Below are positions 1 to 7,879 of a stretch of DNA of 64,000 nt, one piece after another. A model generated the notes under the pieces. The model worked only from the letters and a program-made list of their open reading frames with translations, was not told the origin of the DNA and did not search any database. A program made the position numbers and the translations under genes. Within the stretch, counting starts at the first letter, position 1; each line of letters starts with the position of its first letter. This stretch comes from Anaerovorax odorimutans DSM 5092 (GTDB lineage: Bacteria; Bacillota; Clostridia; Peptostreptococcales; Anaerovoracaceae): NCBI RefSeq assembly GCF_000426305.1, contig NZ_AUFC01000015.1:1-64000 (forward strand), written 5' to 3'.

Positions 1-439
1 GTAAAAACTAAAGTAAATATTGTTTTCAATACAATAACACATGGAATTCCTGATTCCTTATAAAAATTTGACTGTTTTAAAAGTTCAGATATTCCTATCT
101 TAGAAAAAAACAAGTCGATTCTAGAGTTTACAGTCTGTTCAGTGCGTAAATTTTCTGCTATAATGGAATTCATAAAAAGTCCTACTTTCTTTGATATTTA
201 TGGGTTTGTCGTTATTTCCATTATATCAAAAATTAGGACTTTTTTATATATCCTAAAGCAGATTCATATTCATTTTTCAAGGTGCATTAACATTTCCCTA
301 GTGGGAAAGTTGAGTTATTTATATTAAAAATAGTATTGACAAGAGGGCGGAGTCAAAATTATGTATAGAGTATTATGTAACATAATATGAAAAGATATTT
401 TTTATTAAAGGATAAGGATTTTTACAATAATTGAAAAAT
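1..439. other. No recognisable gene
   Basis: I see no convincing gene here. A short plus-strand open frame (142-327) has no ribosome site and a low-complexity Phe/Ile/Ser translation. A TTGACA hexamer at 336-341 is followed by only a poor -10 (TTATGT at 359), and nothing downstream on the plus strand would use it. Confidence 0.5.
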
Positions 440-628
440 TTATTTTTCTTTTTTATCTGGGAGTTCAATTTTGCCGTGTTCTTTTTCATAGTCTGCAATA
501 AATTTTAGCATTAATTGAATAATTTGGCTGTTTGCAGAACGTCCAACATAATCACAAACATATCTAAATTTAGCCAATATTTCACCATCTACCCTAAGTC
601 CAAAATGTTTAATGTTATTTTTATTCAT
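440..628 (-). CDS. Small ribbon-helix-helix (Arc/MetJ-like) DNA-binding protein
   Basis: This 62-residue protein looks like a ribbon-helix-helix repressor. A short strand (KHFGLRVDGEILAKF) is followed by two helices, with the turn GRSANSQIIQLMLKF typical of Arc-type folds, and a charged tail. An upstream in-frame ATG would add eight residues, but the good GGAGG site lies just before the internal ATG at 628, so I use that start. It is divergent from the SLOG-family gene at 745. An inverted repeat (708-722) lies between them and could be its operator, which is inference. Alternatives are a plasmid-type antitoxin or copy-control protein, but no toxin gene is adjacent. Confidence 0.65.
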   Translation of the reverse strand: MNKNNIKHFGLRVDGEILAKFRYVCDYVGRSANSQIIQLMLKFIADYEKEHGKIELPDKKEK

Positions 629-707
629 GTTATAAACCTCCAAAGAATTCATAATAACTTTATTTTAGACTTATTTTTTGATATAATGCAGAAATAGAGT
701 TAAAGTA

Positions 708-722
708 GAGTTATAATAACTC
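708..722. promoter_or_regulatory. Palindrome between divergent RHH and SLOG genes
   Basis: GAGTTATAATAACTC is an inverted repeat (7-bp arms about a central A) between the two divergent genes. A TATAAT-like -10 sits just upstream at 682-687. It could be the operator of the small RHH protein. Nothing beyond position supports that. Confidence 0.35.
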
Positions 723-744
723 CTGAATTTGGAGGTGCATTTAA

Positions 745-1224
745 ATGATAACAAACAAAAATCAAACATGTTGTTTCGTAGGACATCGTAGATTACCAAA
801 AGAAAAAATTAAATACATAGTGAAACGACTAAATCAAGAGATTGACAAACTTATAAGACAAGGCGTAACAGATTTTATATCAAGTGGCACTTTGGGATTT
901 GATCAGATAGCTGTATCGTTAATTATTGCAAAAAGAGAAATGGGAAACAATGTTCGATTGATATTTGCTTTGCCGTATGAAAATCAAGAAGAGATTTGGA
1001 ATACAGAGCAAAAAAGGCTTTATAATAGTTTACTTTTGGAAGCAGATGAGGTTATTTACGTTTCTGAAGAATATAGCATCGACTGTATGAAAAAATGTGA
1101 TCGTTTTATGATTGATAGATCAATTTATTGCATTTGTGAGCAGATATACCAGATGGGTGGTGTTGTGCAAACAGTTAGGTATGCAAAGGAAAAGGGTATT
1201 AATGTTATAGATATTAGTAGTTAA
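745..1224 (+). CDS. SLOG-family protein (DUF1273/YpsA-like)
   Basis: This 159-residue protein matches the YpsA/DUF1273 branch of the SLOG (Rossmann-like nucleotide-binding) superfamily. Near the N-terminus is FVGHRRLP. It is followed by a Gly-rich phosphate-binding turn (ISSGTLGFDQIA, about residues 45-57) and a second strand with ALPYENQEEIW, then DRSIYCI and GVVQTVRYAKEKGI at the end. SLOG proteins bind nucleotide-derived ligands, and Bacillus YpsA influences cell division, so the exact role here is open. The start is set by GGAGGTG eight bases upstream. The gene is divergent from the RHH protein and has no obvious operon partner. Confidence 0.75.
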   Translation: MITNKNQTCCFVGHRRLPKEKIKYIVKRLNQEIDKLIRQGVTDFISSGTLGFDQIAVSLIIAKREMGNNVRLIFALPYENQEEIWNTEQKRLYNSLLLEADEVIYVSEEYSIDCMKKCDRFMIDRSIYCICEQIYQMGGVVQTVRYAKEKGINVIDISS

Positions 1225-1369
1225 GAAATTATAATTATATAAACTCATAGAATCCATCAAAAAATAATAATATGTAAGAACGGTATACTACATAAGACTT
1301 AATTACATCTGGAATCACTACATAAATCGAAATTTAAGTGTTATTCCAAACAAGAAAGGAGAGCTGGTT

Positions 1370-1666
1370 ATGTCAGTAGCAGGGACGTACAAGGTTCAGG
1401 TTAAAACTCCTAGAGGAGTAGGGAAAGGTAAAATGATACTGGTTGTTGAAGGTGAATTATTAAAAGGAACGCTGGAATATCCTACAGGAGTATCTAAAAT
1501 AGCAAATGGTAAAGTAAAGGGAAACACAATTGAATTTGTTACAAAAATTAAAACACCTATAGGTAATTTCAGAGCTTTTGTTACAGGAGAGGTAAAGGAT
1601 AATATATTTTCTGGTATGGCAAAACTTTCAATGGGTTCTGTACAGATCTATGGGAAAAAGGATTAA
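1370..1666 (+). CDS. Small all-beta protein of unknown function
   Basis: This 98-residue protein has no signal peptide or membrane segment. Its sequence alternates short strands with glycine turns: KVQVKTPRGVGKGKMIL, GELLKGTLEYPTGVSK, KVKGNTIEFVTKIKTP, and MAKLSMGSVQIYG at the end. That pattern suggests a small lipocalin- or streptavidin-like barrel. Similar about 100-residue proteins, with KTPxG repeats, occur in anaerobes, sometimes beside flavin oxidoreductases. No such neighbour is present here and I cannot assign a function. AAGGAGAG precedes the ATG at good spacing. It appears to be monocistronic. Confidence 0.6.
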   Translation: MSVAGTYKVQVKTPRGVGKGKMILVVEGELLKGTLEYPTGVSKIANGKVKGNTIEFVTKIKTPIGNFRAFVTGEVKDNIFSGMAKLSMGSVQIYGKKD

Positions 1667-2161
1667 ATGATAGAATCAAATATACATATTTAAAATTTTT
1701 TTTATAAAGTTTAATAGTTGATGTAGTATAAAAACACCATAATCTGATTTACGCACAAAGTTGTTTAGAAAATACTTTTTAGGTGTCAGTGAGAATAGTA
1801 ACCAAAAGTCCCACAATTCTTACATAATGGAGTCTAAATATGAAACTTTGAGAATTAATAATTTTTATAACAGTAGTAAACGTATACTGATATAATCTTT
1901 ATTATAGCTGTAATTTATGTTGATGATTTAGGGAATAGGATATGCGGCAGATTCATGAAAGTTACTATATTTGAGTTTGTAGTGATATAAATTGTTTTAT
2001 ATTCTTTTATTTTTAAGTAGTCTATTTATACGCTTAGAAAAGAATAACCATTATTATATTATTATTAAAGAGCTTTTTATGAATTTTAATTTTGTCATAA
2101 AAAGCTATTTTGTTATTCTTACAAATTATTTTACATTAGATTGGCATAGATTTTCAAAATT
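1667..2161. other. Intergenic, no recognisable feature
   Basis: This is AT-rich sequence between the small beta protein and the converging DUF6809 gene. I see no gene, strong terminator or RNA structure. The plus-strand open frame from 1992 is an antisense shadow of the DUF6809 gene. Confidence 0.5.
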
Positions 2162-2452
2162 CTACTTATCCTCAGTTTTGTTTTGTAAGACTTCAATCAT
2201 CATCTTTGCTCCTAATTTAAAGCCATCAATGAACATTTCTGATATTTCAAGTGGAATTTCACAAAATTGTTCATCCATTATCTTGATAAACTGTCCATAC
2301 AATGCTGGATCCAGTTCCTTCAATTTTTTAGTAAAATCTTCATAATTATGATAATGTTCCTTTCTCATTTTTACGTATTCTTCCATTTTGGGACGGAATT
2401 GTTCAGCAGGAAAAATTTCTCCATTATAAAGCTGTAATAGTATACTTTCCAT
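2162..2452 (-). CDS. DUF6809-like small helical protein
   Basis: This 96-residue protein is predicted to be almost all helix. It opens with MESILLQLYNGEIFPAEQF and continues with YVKMRKEHYHNYEDF and LDPALYGQFIKIMDEQ, ending in an amphipathic helix (FIDGFKLGAKMMIEVL). This layout matches DUF6809, a family of short Firmicute proteins often found near mobile-element or accessory genes, with no known activity. There is no signal peptide or catalytic motif. A ribosome site (AAGGAG) lies just upstream of the ATG. The gene stands alone. The family assignment is from pattern memory, not a search. Confidence 0.6.
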   Translation of the reverse strand: MESILLQLYNGEIFPAEQFRPKMEEYVKMRKEHYHNYEDFTKKLKELDPALYGQFIKIMDEQFCEIPLEISEMFIDGFKLGAKMMIEVLQNKTEDK

Positions 2453-3030
2453 AATAATGTACTCCTTTACAATTTTTAATTTAATAAATATAGATTCTCT
2501 TTTTAGTGTATCATGTTATGGTGGACAAGATGACATTTCAGGAATGTCAAAGATATAAATTCATTTTAGAAAAATAAGAATATGGATGTAATAATTTTAT
2601 GTAAGGAAAAAAGAGAACCGTGAGAATCTGATAGAGCAAAAATAAGACTGGCGGATTTGCTTCAGGTGGAAGGGTTAGACGTCGACAAAAATAATATTTT
2701 AACAAAAGTATAAAAATAATAATTTTCAGTTAGAAATTGCTAAATAGATTAAATTTAAATGTTCGATTATTTAAATTTAAAATACAGAAATTAATTGATT
2801 TAGTTTTAAGACAGCCATATAATGGATATATGTGGGAAATTTCTAATGATTATATATTAAAACAGCGAGAAAAACTAAAAAGGATATGATGATTCCGACA
2901 AAAAAGTAGTGATTTTCATAATTAAACTAGAATTACGATAAGGAATTAAATCATATGGTCATTATTAAAATAATGTGATTTGATATATCAGATTTTAAAA
3001 CTGCTGCTAATATAATAGGGAGATGATAAA
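2453..3030. other. Intergenic, possible decayed sequence
   Basis: No intact gene. Short coding-like stretches (for example around 2630-2690 and 2810-2890) are broken by stops in every frame. This may be decayed coding sequence, but I cannot name a parent gene. Confidence 0.4.
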
Positions 3031-3912
3031 TTGGAGATTACTAACAACATCAAAGATACAGCCCTTATTTTTGAGGGTGGTGGTATGAGAGCCAGCTATA
3101 CGGCAGGATTTTTAAATAATCTTTTGGAAAGTGAGATATATTTTGATTATGTAGCAGGAATTTCAGCAGGTTCCAGTCATAGTGTCAATTATTTGTCCAG
3201 AGATATAGAACGTTCAAGGCGATCTTTTGTGGACTTGGTTTTAGATCCTAATTTTGGCGGATGGAAATCTTTTTTCAGAGGAGAGGGTTTTTTTCGTTCA
3301 AAGTATCTTTATGAAGAAACACCATATCCAGATGCACCGTTGCCTTTTGATTTTCAAACGTTTCATGCAAATCCTGCAAAGCTTCGTGTAGGGGCTTTCG
3401 ATCGAGATACGGGAGAGATTATATATTATAAAAAGGAAGACATGGATAACATAGAAGACTTGATGAAAATTGTTCGTTCTTCATCGTCTATGCCCATTTT
3501 TATGCCTCCTACTTCTTATAAAAACCACTTTTTTATTGATGGTGGGCTTGGTGGCGGTATTGCCCTTGATATTGCGAAAAAGGATGGAATGAAAAAGTTC
3601 TTTGTTGTTTTAACCCGTCCTAAAGGGTATAGAAAAAAGCCGGTTAAGTTTAAGGGTCCATTCAAGGCATATTACAGAAAATATCCTTTTGTAGCGGAAG
3701 CCATTTTTAAACGTTACATTGTGTATAATCAAACTCTTGAAGAACTTGAGGAATTGGAAAGAGAAGGAAAAGCCTTTCTTGTTTATCCTGATTATATGCC
3801 TATATCAAATCGTGAAATTAATTTTAAGAAATTGTCTGAAAGCTATAAACAGGGATATGAGCAAGGGAAAAGAGATTTACGGCGATGGAAAGAATTTTTG
3901 TGTATTGAATAA
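3031..3912 (+). CDS. Patatin-like phospholipase family protein
   Basis: This 293-residue protein is a patatin-type serine lipid hydrolase. The glycine-rich oxyanion segment FEGGGMR (about residues 14-20) is followed by the nucleophile elbow GISAGS with Ser45. The catalytic Asp170 is in the DGG motif (FIDGGLGGG). Together these give the Ser-Asp dyad of the bacterial YjjU/RssA-like group. There is no signal peptide, so it should be cytoplasmic. The start is TTG at 3031, placed after GGGAGATGA; the nearby ATG at 3023 is in another frame. It is a single gene convergent with the metal regulator. The lipid substrate cannot be read from the sequence. Confidence 0.88.
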   Translation: MEITNNIKDTALIFEGGGMRASYTAGFLNNLLESEIYFDYVAGISAGSSHSVNYLSRDIERSRRSFVDLVLDPNFGGWKSFFRGEGFFRSKYLYEETPYPDAPLPFDFQTFHANPAKLRVGAFDRDTGEIIYYKKEDMDNIEDLMKIVRSSSSMPIFMPPTSYKNHFFIDGGLGGGIALDIAKKDGMKKFFVVLTRPKGYRKKPVKFKGPFKAYYRKYPFVAEAIFKRYIVYNQTLEELEELEREGKAFLVYPDYMPISNREINFKKLSESYKQGYEQGKRDLRRWKEFLCIE

Positions 3913-3956
3913 TATAAGGTGTGAATATCTTTAGTTTAAATACTAATAAATACAAA

Positions 3957-4025
3957 AATATCACTTTATTAAAAGTGATATTCTATAACAATTAGAGAAT
4001 TCTTGATTTCTGAAAAACTCTCTAA
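3957..4025. terminator. Two stem-loops between converging genes
   Basis: The first stem-loop, 3957-3982, has 11-bp arms (AATATCACTTT with AAAGTGATATT). The second, 3992-4025, pairs TTAGAGAATT with AACTCTCTAA (one mismatch). They lie between the ends of the patatin gene and the minus-strand metal regulator and probably terminate both. U-tracts are weak. Confidence 0.5.
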
Positions 4026-4036
4026 AAATATTAAAA

Positions 4037-4693
4037 TTAGGTTTGAGGAGTTTCATCTACATAAATATGACAGGCAGCTTTATAACTTATTTGAATAAGT
4101 TTACCTTCAAGATTAAGGGTTAGAGGACCTTCGTAGGCGCCTATTTCAGTAACTTGAACCAAGCTGCCAATGGCGATTCCTGTTTCTTGCAAATAATCTA
4201 ATAGCTCTTTTTCTTCAGTTACACGTCTTATGTAAGATGTTTTGTTTAAAGGCAGCATCGTAAGAGGATACAAGGGTGTTTGATATATTTCCCCATCAGG
4301 GTTAGGAATTGCACTGCCGTGAGGACAGTAAGCTGGATAATTAAGAAATTTATCAAGTCTTACCGTTAAACGCGATGGTGTTATATGCTCTAGAAGCTCT
4401 GCATCTTCATGGGCTTCACTCCACGAATAGCCCAGATGACGAATAAGAAATACTTCCCAAAGGCGGTGACCGCGTATCATTGTTATAGCAATATTCATCC
4501 CTTTTTGTGTCAAGCATGATCCTTTGTATGCTTCGTAATGAATCAAATTTTCACGTTTTAGTTTCCCAAGCATTTCTGTAACAGAAGCAGGGGCAATTTG
4601 TAATGCTTCTGCAATTTTTTTATTATTAACAAGCTTTTCAAAACCTCCTAATTTATAGATGATTTTTAAATAATCTTCTTTATTTGGTGTCAT
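4037..4693 (-). CDS. DtxR/MntR-family metal-dependent repressor
   Basis: This 218-residue regulator has the full three-domain DtxR layout: an N-terminal winged helix (KEDYLKIIYKL through EMLGKLKRENLI), a dimerisation and metal domain, and a C-terminal SH3/FeoA-like domain (about 150-218). Likely metal ligands are Asp7, His76, Glu80, His95, Glu99, Glu102, His103 and Cys123 in CPHG. Asp7 at the Met10 position of DtxR, combined with CPHG, resembles SirR/ScaR/staphylococcal MntR. Mn(II) and Fe(II) are therefore both possible. An operator-like box lies just upstream of its start, suggesting autoregulation. A second box precedes the neighbouring membrane-peptide gene. Confidence 0.88.
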   Translation of the reverse strand: MTPNKEDYLKIIYKLGGFEKLVNNKKIAEALQIAPASVTEMLGKLKRENLIHYEAYKGSCLTQKGMNIAITMIRGHRLWEVFLIRHLGYSWSEAHEDAELLEHITPSRLTVRLDKFLNYPAYCPHGSAIPNPDGEIYQTPLYPLTMLPLNKTSYIRRVTEEKELLDYLQETGIAIGSLVQVTEIGAYEGPLTLNLEGKLIQISYKAACHIYVDETPQT

Positions 4694-4710
4694 GATATAT
4701 CCTCCTGATA

Positions 4711-4724
4711 TTAGGAATACCTAA
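4711..4724. promoter_or_regulatory. DtxR/MntR-type operator at the regulator's own start
   Basis: TTAGGAATACCTAA has perfect TTAGG/CCTAA half-sites around four bases. It lies 18-31 bp upstream of the regulator's ATG, next to its ribosome site, with a TATAAT (minus strand, 4733-4738) close by. Binding here would block transcription of the regulator. Confidence 0.6.
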
Positions 4725-4924
4725 ATTTGGTGTATTATATGCCTATATTTATAAATATAAAGCAGTTAAAGTTTTGTAAATATCTATTTTAGTTAAGGGT
4801 GGGAAATAAAGTCTATCTAAACTAATTTATGCGTATTGCTTTAAAGGTTACAAAATCGATTATCTTATTATATTTTTTATAAGTCTCCATCAAAATTTAC
4901 AACAATATATCTAATACAAAAATA

Positions 4925-5029
4925 TTATGCAGTAATGGACTTTGCAAGCCAACTGACTAGTAGAACAATTGCAATTAATATTAATGTTGGTATCTTACGA
5001 CGAAAGAGTTGTTTTGTATAAGCATCCAT
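4925..5029 (-). CDS. 34-residue single-span membrane peptide, putatively metal-regulated
   Basis: This micropeptide starts MDAYTKQLFRRKIPTL, continues as a hydrophobic helix (LILIAIVLLVSWL), and ends in AKSITA. The basic N-terminal part predicts an N-in single-pass protein. A good ribosome site (GGTGAG) precedes the ATG, and a perfect DtxR-type box (5128-5143) lies about 100 bp upstream. A degenerate second copy 2 kb away keeps the first 15 or so codons. I do not recognise the family. By analogy with metal-controlled small proteins such as MntS, it might adjust a metal transporter, but no transporter is adjacent. Its reality rests on the ribosome site, the start context and the duplication. 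Confidence 0.6.
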   Translation of the reverse strand: MDAYTKQLFRRKIPTLILIAIVLLVSWLAKSITA

Positions 5030-5145
5030 AATACTCACCTTCTAATCCAATTTTTCCATTTGGTAAATTTGATATCTTCTTCTTTTCAGTAATTATTCTA
5101 ATAAGACAATAATAATGATAGATAGTATTTAGGCGAACCTAAACT
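4977..5145. repeat. Direct repeat copy 1 (micropeptide start, leader and operator)
   Basis: About 169 bp is repeated at 7015-7182 in the same orientation. It covers the first codons of the micropeptide, its ribosome site, a leader with a CCAA/TTGG stem-loop, and the operator. Identity is near-perfect over the central 70 bp and lower at the ends. This copy keeps the intact gene and operator. Confidence 0.85.
5128..5143. promoter_or_regulatory. DtxR/MntR-type operator upstream of micropeptide gene
   Basis: TTTAGGCGAACCTAAA has perfect 6-bp half-sites with four central bases, matching the box at 4711. A lone half-site (TATACCTAA) follows at 5157-5165 and another at 5238-5246. They suggest metal-controlled expression of the peptide on the minus strand. 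Confidence 0.6.
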
Positions 5146-5513
5146 TTATTATATTGTATACCTAAATATAATAAAATGCAATGGATTGTTATAATTTTAT
5201 AAAATTAATAACTGAACTTGTTAGAAATATACGAAAGTATACCTAAAAATAAATTATGGATTATAAGGATAGAATGTTACTATTAATTACACACAATATA
5301 AGTTATATGGTTTAAAGAGTTCAAAAGTAATAAAATGCAGAATTGTAGGATATTTTGTCGAAACTTGTTTAAATCGGTTTGAAAATACATATAAAATATA
5401 ATATATAATAATTATATTAATTGTTATATCATTGTTGTAGTTAAAAAACGTTGAATTATATCAACAAAATTATGTAATAAGTAAAATAATAAATATAAGT
5501 AGGAAGGGTTGTT

Positions 5514-6059
5514 ATGAAAAGAAAAATATTTATATGTTTAATTGTTGCAGCTATGTTATTCTCAATTACTGGATGTGACTCAAATAGCGGTTCATCTGAT
5601 GGAAATTCGGGTGTAAAAAAAGATGAAGTAAAAAAGCTGGCAATTGGTGATGTTATCAGTAATGAAAAGTGTGAAATAACTATTAATAATATACAATTTT
5701 CATATGACGTACTACCAGATGATACATCAAGTTTTTATACACATTATGCGGCAGAATCAGGTAAAGTATATGTTGATATTGACACAGATGTTAAGAACGT
5801 TCAAAAACAAAATCTGTCTTGTGATAATATTATGTCTGTAGAATTAGATTATAATAATGGCTATAAATATAGCGGGCAAATAGTGCCGGAAAATTCAAGC
5901 ACTGGATTTACATATGCAAATATTACGGATATTGCACCATTAACTGCATTGGGAGTTCATTTTTTAATAGATTGTCCTCAAGAAGTGGCAGAATCTGAAA
6001 ATCCAGCAAAGCTTACATTTGATTTAGATGGAACAAAGTATGAATATACTATGAGATAG
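5514..6059 (+). CDS. Secreted lipoprotein, DUF4352-like
   Basis: This 181-residue protein has a lipoprotein signal: KRK, a hydrophobic stretch, and the lipobox ITGC with Cys21. A Ser/Gly/Asn-rich linker (to about residue 33) leads to a beta-rich domain. That domain begins KLAIGDVISNEKCEITINNI and contains YVDIDTDVKN, the pattern of the DUF4352/immunoglobulin-like extracellular domains found on many Gram-positive lipoproteins. It should be anchored outside the membrane. The gene lies between the two copies of the 169-bp repeat and is followed by another surface-type protein. Its function is unknown. Confidence 0.7.
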   Translation: MKRKIFICLIVAAMLFSITGCDSNSGSSDGNSGVKKDEVKKLAIGDVISNEKCEITINNIQFSYDVLPDDTSSFYTHYAAESGKVYVDIDTDVKNVQKQNLSCDNIMSVELDYNNGYKYSGQIVPENSSTGFTYANITDIAPLTALGVHFLIDCPQEVAESENPAKLTFDLDGTKYEYTMR

Positions 6060-6224
6060 AAAAAATAAAAAGCCTCAAAAATGGTGCTTTTATAATGAAA
6101 AAATACTTATTTCTATAAACAATTAATAAAGCTAATTGAAGCTGCTTTTTAAGTTATACTACTAAATTGTAAACATAAAAAATAAATAATCTGAGTTCTA
6201 TAAGATAATTAAGGAGGGCTTTGT

Positions 6225-6965
6225 ATGAATACATTTTTTTTCTTACTATTAGTTTTATCATTAGGATGTTTAATTTTAGGGATAATTAAACCCTCGTTTG
6301 TTATTAGATGGGGGTTAGAAGAAAAAAGGACAAGAAAGAGAGTATTAAAATATTTTGGAATAGGATTCATAGTATTTCTTATATTATTTTCTGCAACTAT
6401 TGACAATCCTGAAGTAGAAAAATATAAAACATCAACGGATACAAAGCACACATTTTCAAATAATGAAGAAATAGCCGTAACCTTAGATAAAAAGATAGCG
6501 GCATTAGGAGATATTAACCTTATATCTTTAGATAAGTCGGAAGATATTAAAGAATTAAGAGGTGAGTACGAAAATTTAACTTCAGAACAAAAGATATTAG
6601 TAACTAAGTTATCACTTTTAACAGAAGCTGAAAATAAAATTAATGGACTTAAAACATCGGCGGACGTTGAAAAAAGTTTACAAGTTTCTAAGGAAGCGGA
6701 TGCTGAAAAGGATTCGGCAGTGGCTAAGGAAGCAGTACCACAGTCAACAGTTCAGGAAGCGCCTGCAGAATCGCAGAAAACGGAAGATATAGTTAAAGAA
6801 GGGTCAACTCAAAGTCAAAATAATGAACTTACTGTTTATATTACTAAAACTGGCAGCAAATATCATAGAGATGGTTGCCGATATCTAAGGCAAAGTAAAA
6901 TATCAATATCCAAATCGGAGGCAATAAATCAAGGTTATACTCCTTGTAGTGTTTGTAATCCATAG
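6225..6965 (+). CDS. Membrane protein with C-terminal Cys/His metal-binding motif
   Basis: This 246-residue protein has two N-terminal membrane helices (about residues 4-25 and 42-62). They are followed by a long Glu/Lys/Ala-rich, probably helical region (about 90-195). The C-terminal module is KYHRDGCRYLRQSK followed by GYTPCSVCNP. This His/Cys arrangement is common at the end of Firmicute and phage-associated hypothetical proteins and resembles the small zinc-binding fold of Ada. The C-terminus is presumably displayed outside the cell. A GGAGG site precedes the ATG. It follows the lipoprotein gene in the segment bounded by the direct repeats. Confidence 0.65.
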   Translation: MNTFFFLLLVLSLGCLILGIIKPSFVIRWGLEEKRTRKRVLKYFGIGFIVFLILFSATIDNPEVEKYKTSTDTKHTFSNNEEIAVTLDKKIAALGDINLISLDKSEDIKELRGEYENLTSEQKILVTKLSLLTEAENKINGLKTSADVEKSLQVSKEADAEKDSAVAKEAVPQSTVQEAPAESQKTEDIVKEGSTQSQNNELTVYITKTGSKYHRDGCRYLRQSKISISKSEAINQGYTPCSVCNP

Positions 6966-7007
6966 TAAAGCTGGATTATTGAATTACATCTCAAAAAAGT
7001 CATCTTA

Positions 7008-7067
7008 CTAATATAATATTAATGCTGGTATCTTACGATGAAATAGTAGTTTTGTATAAGCATCCAT
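7008..7067 (-). pseudogene. Truncated second copy of the membrane peptide
   Basis: The start MDAYTKLLFHRKIPALILY is followed by a stop. Fifteen of the first 18 residues match the intact peptide at 4925-5029, and the ribosome site and leader are conserved. The hydrophobic helix is lost, and the matching operator (around 7164-7180) is degraded. Confidence 0.65.
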
Positions 7068-7182
7068 AATACTCACCTTCTAATCCAATTTTTCCATTTG
7101 GTAAATTTGATATATTCTTCTTTCATTGATTATTCTAATAAGACAATAATAATTACTGATAATATTTAGTTAAACCTTAAAT
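7015..7182. repeat. Direct repeat copy 2 (degenerate)
   Basis: Second copy of the segment at 4977-5145. The operator half-sites have decayed to TTTAGTTAAACCTTAAA. Two genes sit between the copies, so a local duplication or recombination product is likely. Confidence 0.8.
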
Positions 7183-7226
7183 TATTTTAGATACTTGTAG
7201 TATAGATGCTATGAGGAGATATAAAG

Positions 7227-7553
7227 ATGGACAACATTTCAAAAATAATTGGTGAAAGATTAAGAAGTTATAGACGAAAAGCGAAGATGAGTCAAGAAAT
7301 TCTAGCTGAATTAGCAGGGGTTCATCCAACGTATATTGGACAACTTGAGCGTGGTGAAAAAAATCCTACTATTGAAAGTATTGAAAAAATATCAAGAGCA
7401 TTAGAACTGCCTTTAGAGGAACTATTTGCAAATATAATCCAAAGTGATAAAAGTAAGAATGAAATAGCTTTAAAATGCTATGACCTTATTATAGAACAGG
7501 ATGTTGAAAAACAGAAAGACATTTTAGAAATAATAGTTAAAATCCTAAAATAA
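7227..7553 (+). CDS. XRE-family helix-turn-helix regulator
   Basis: This 108-residue protein has a classic Cro/C1-type helix-turn-helix over residues 6-65. It reads GERLRSYRRKAKMSQEILAE, then LAGVHPTYIGQLERGEKNPT, then IEKISRALELPLEELF. A short helical tail (about 70-108) may mediate dimerisation. The domain resembles restriction-modification controller proteins and SinR-like repressors, but no restriction genes are nearby. GAGGAG lies at good distance before the ATG. The target is unknown. It lies just after the degenerate repeat and ahead of a strong stem-loop and the thiazole operon. Confidence 0.82.
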   Translation: MDNISKIIGERLRSYRRKAKMSQEILAELAGVHPTYIGQLERGEKNPTIESIEKISRALELPLEELFANIIQSDKSKNEIALKCYDLIIEQDVEKQKDILEIIVKILK

Positions 7554-7630
7554 GGATAAGTTTTTAGTTGAACATTAATGAGAGATTTAAGATAGTTTTA
7601 TTATCGCTTTAATTTTTCAATCCACAATCA

Positions 7631-7737
7631 TTGACAAAATACTTTATATTTGATAATATTTTTTTAGAGTGTTGATTATTCAAGGTCACACGAAGGGGCG
7701 TACCACCATCGGTGCGTGATTTCGTGTGACCTTTTTT
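7631..7737 (+). ncRNA. Candidate short RNA: promoter followed at once by strong stem-loop
   Basis: TTGACA (7631-7636) and TAATAT (7654-7659), 17 bp apart, would start RNA near 7666. Only about 15 bases later comes a perfect 13-bp stem (7682-7694 with 7721-7733) followed by a T-run, giving an RNA of about 70 bases. The 26-base loop contains a smaller CACC/GGTG pairing. It could be a small RNA, an attenuated leader for the thiazole operon 140 bp downstream, or the terminator of the upstream regulator gene. Confidence 0.5.
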
Positions 7738-7879
7738 GTTTTTCAAAAATCTCTTTATGGTATTAATTAGTAACATCATATAGCTAAAGCAAATTAATAA
7801 ACCATAAAATTTAGATTATTAAATGTAATTAGTTATTTGATTTTATAATTTATTTTATGCTTAAAAAGGGGGTGTTTTT

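Noticed and set aside
142-327. 61-residue plus-strand frame
   Set aside because: No ribosome site, low-complexity translation, no recognisable domain.
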